From positions 1-63,997 of the forward strand of contig CANJCQ010000013.1 in NCBI GenBank assembly GCA_947473355.1: 63,997 nucleotides of DNA, written 5' to 3'. The stretch is from Sphingomonadaceae bacterium. Its GTDB lineage: Bacteria; Pseudomonadota; Alphaproteobacteria; Sphingomonadales; Sphingomonadaceae. The notes beneath the pieces are model-generated. The model made no database searches, was not told where the DNA came from, and saw nothing but the letters and a program-made list of their open reading frames with translations. Within the stretch, counting starts at the first letter, position 1. Every line of letters starts with the position of its first letter. Made by a program: the position numbers and the translations under genes. Of the stretch, positions 63,949-63,997 are shown in pieces.

Positions 63949-63997
63949 GTCGAGCGAAGTCGAGACACCGCACGCAAGTGTCTCGACTTCGCTCGAC
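63949..63997. repeat. Inverted repeat at the window edge
   Basis: GTCGAGCGAAGTCGAGACAC (63949-63968) and its perfect 20-base reverse complement (63978-63997) form a hairpin with a short loop. It resembles short repeats often scattered between genes in sphingomonads. It reaches the end of the window, so its full extent is unknown. Confidence 0.85.

Overview
The window looks like chromosomal DNA of a high-GC alphaproteobacterium, most likely a sphingomonad (Sphingomonadales). Supporting signs are the complete alphaproteobacterial-style division and cell wall (dcw) cluster, the proC/YbjN and obgE/proB pairings, a P450 with an adrenodoxin-type ferredoxin, a meso-DAP type MurE, and a lignin- or steroid-style catabolic island. 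The genus is not decided.

Layout. (a) 1-1933: tail of an IS5-family transposase, then a TauD/TfdA dioxygenase and an SDR. (b) 1984-3433, minus: a small cysteine-peptidase/amidase-like protein overlapping a small secreted protein, then QueF. (c) 3540-13338, plus: a membrane protein of unknown function, then sulfur metabolism: sulfurtransferase, cystathionine beta-lyase, an MscS channel, CobA, DUF2849, CysI, DUF934, CysH and O-acetylhomoserine sulfhydrylase. (d) 13404-22400, minus: an epimerase-like SDR, ProB, ObgE, tRNA-Ala(CGC), a secreted unknown, a BI-1 family membrane protein, ProC, a YbjN-like protein and a TPR/SPOR protein. (e) 22580-41923, minus: the dcw cluster, read mraZ-rsmH-ftsL-ftsI-murE-murF-mraY-murD-ftsW-murG-murC-murB-[DUF4262]-ddl-ftsQ-ftsA-ftsZ, almost every junction overlapping by 1 or 4 bases. 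(f) 42266-54337: mixed housekeeping and accessory genes (lipoprotein, cysteine synthase, ferredoxin, AlkA-type glycosylase, SDR, PhhB, CcmAB, methionine aminopeptidase, M17 aminopeptidase, cytochrome P450). (g) 54592-63833: a catabolic island with a minus-strand operon (SDR, amidohydrolase, thiolase-like protein, DUF35 protein, acyl-CoA ligase) divergent from a plus-strand operon (TauD-type dioxygenase, Rieske oxygenase, FMN-binding protein).

How the parts work together. Section (c) covers APS reduction (CysH), sulfite reduction (CysI with siroheme help from CobA) and sulfide capture by MetY; the cysteine synthase at 43347 gives a second capture route. No CysJ flavoprotein is present, so the electron donor to CysI must be something else. 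Section (e) makes lipid II and the early divisome; MraZ probably regulates its own promoter through GTGG-type repeats upstream. Section (g) looks like CoA activation of a carboxylated substrate followed by carbon-carbon cleavage by a thiolase-fold/DUF35 pair, with oxygenases for ring or side-chain attack; the substrate is unknown.

The most interesting items are the amidase-like/secreted protein pair at 1984-2849, which has the layout of an effector/immunity pair; the Cys-less thiolase with a DUF35 partner at 56981-58587, which resembles Ltp2/ChsH2-type aldolases; a compositionally foreign DUF4262 gene set inside the dcw operon between murB and ddl with translational overlaps on both sides; and several composite palindromic intergenic repeats. 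All start choices were made by eye from overlaps and Shine-Dalgarno-like sequences, and no database search was possible.
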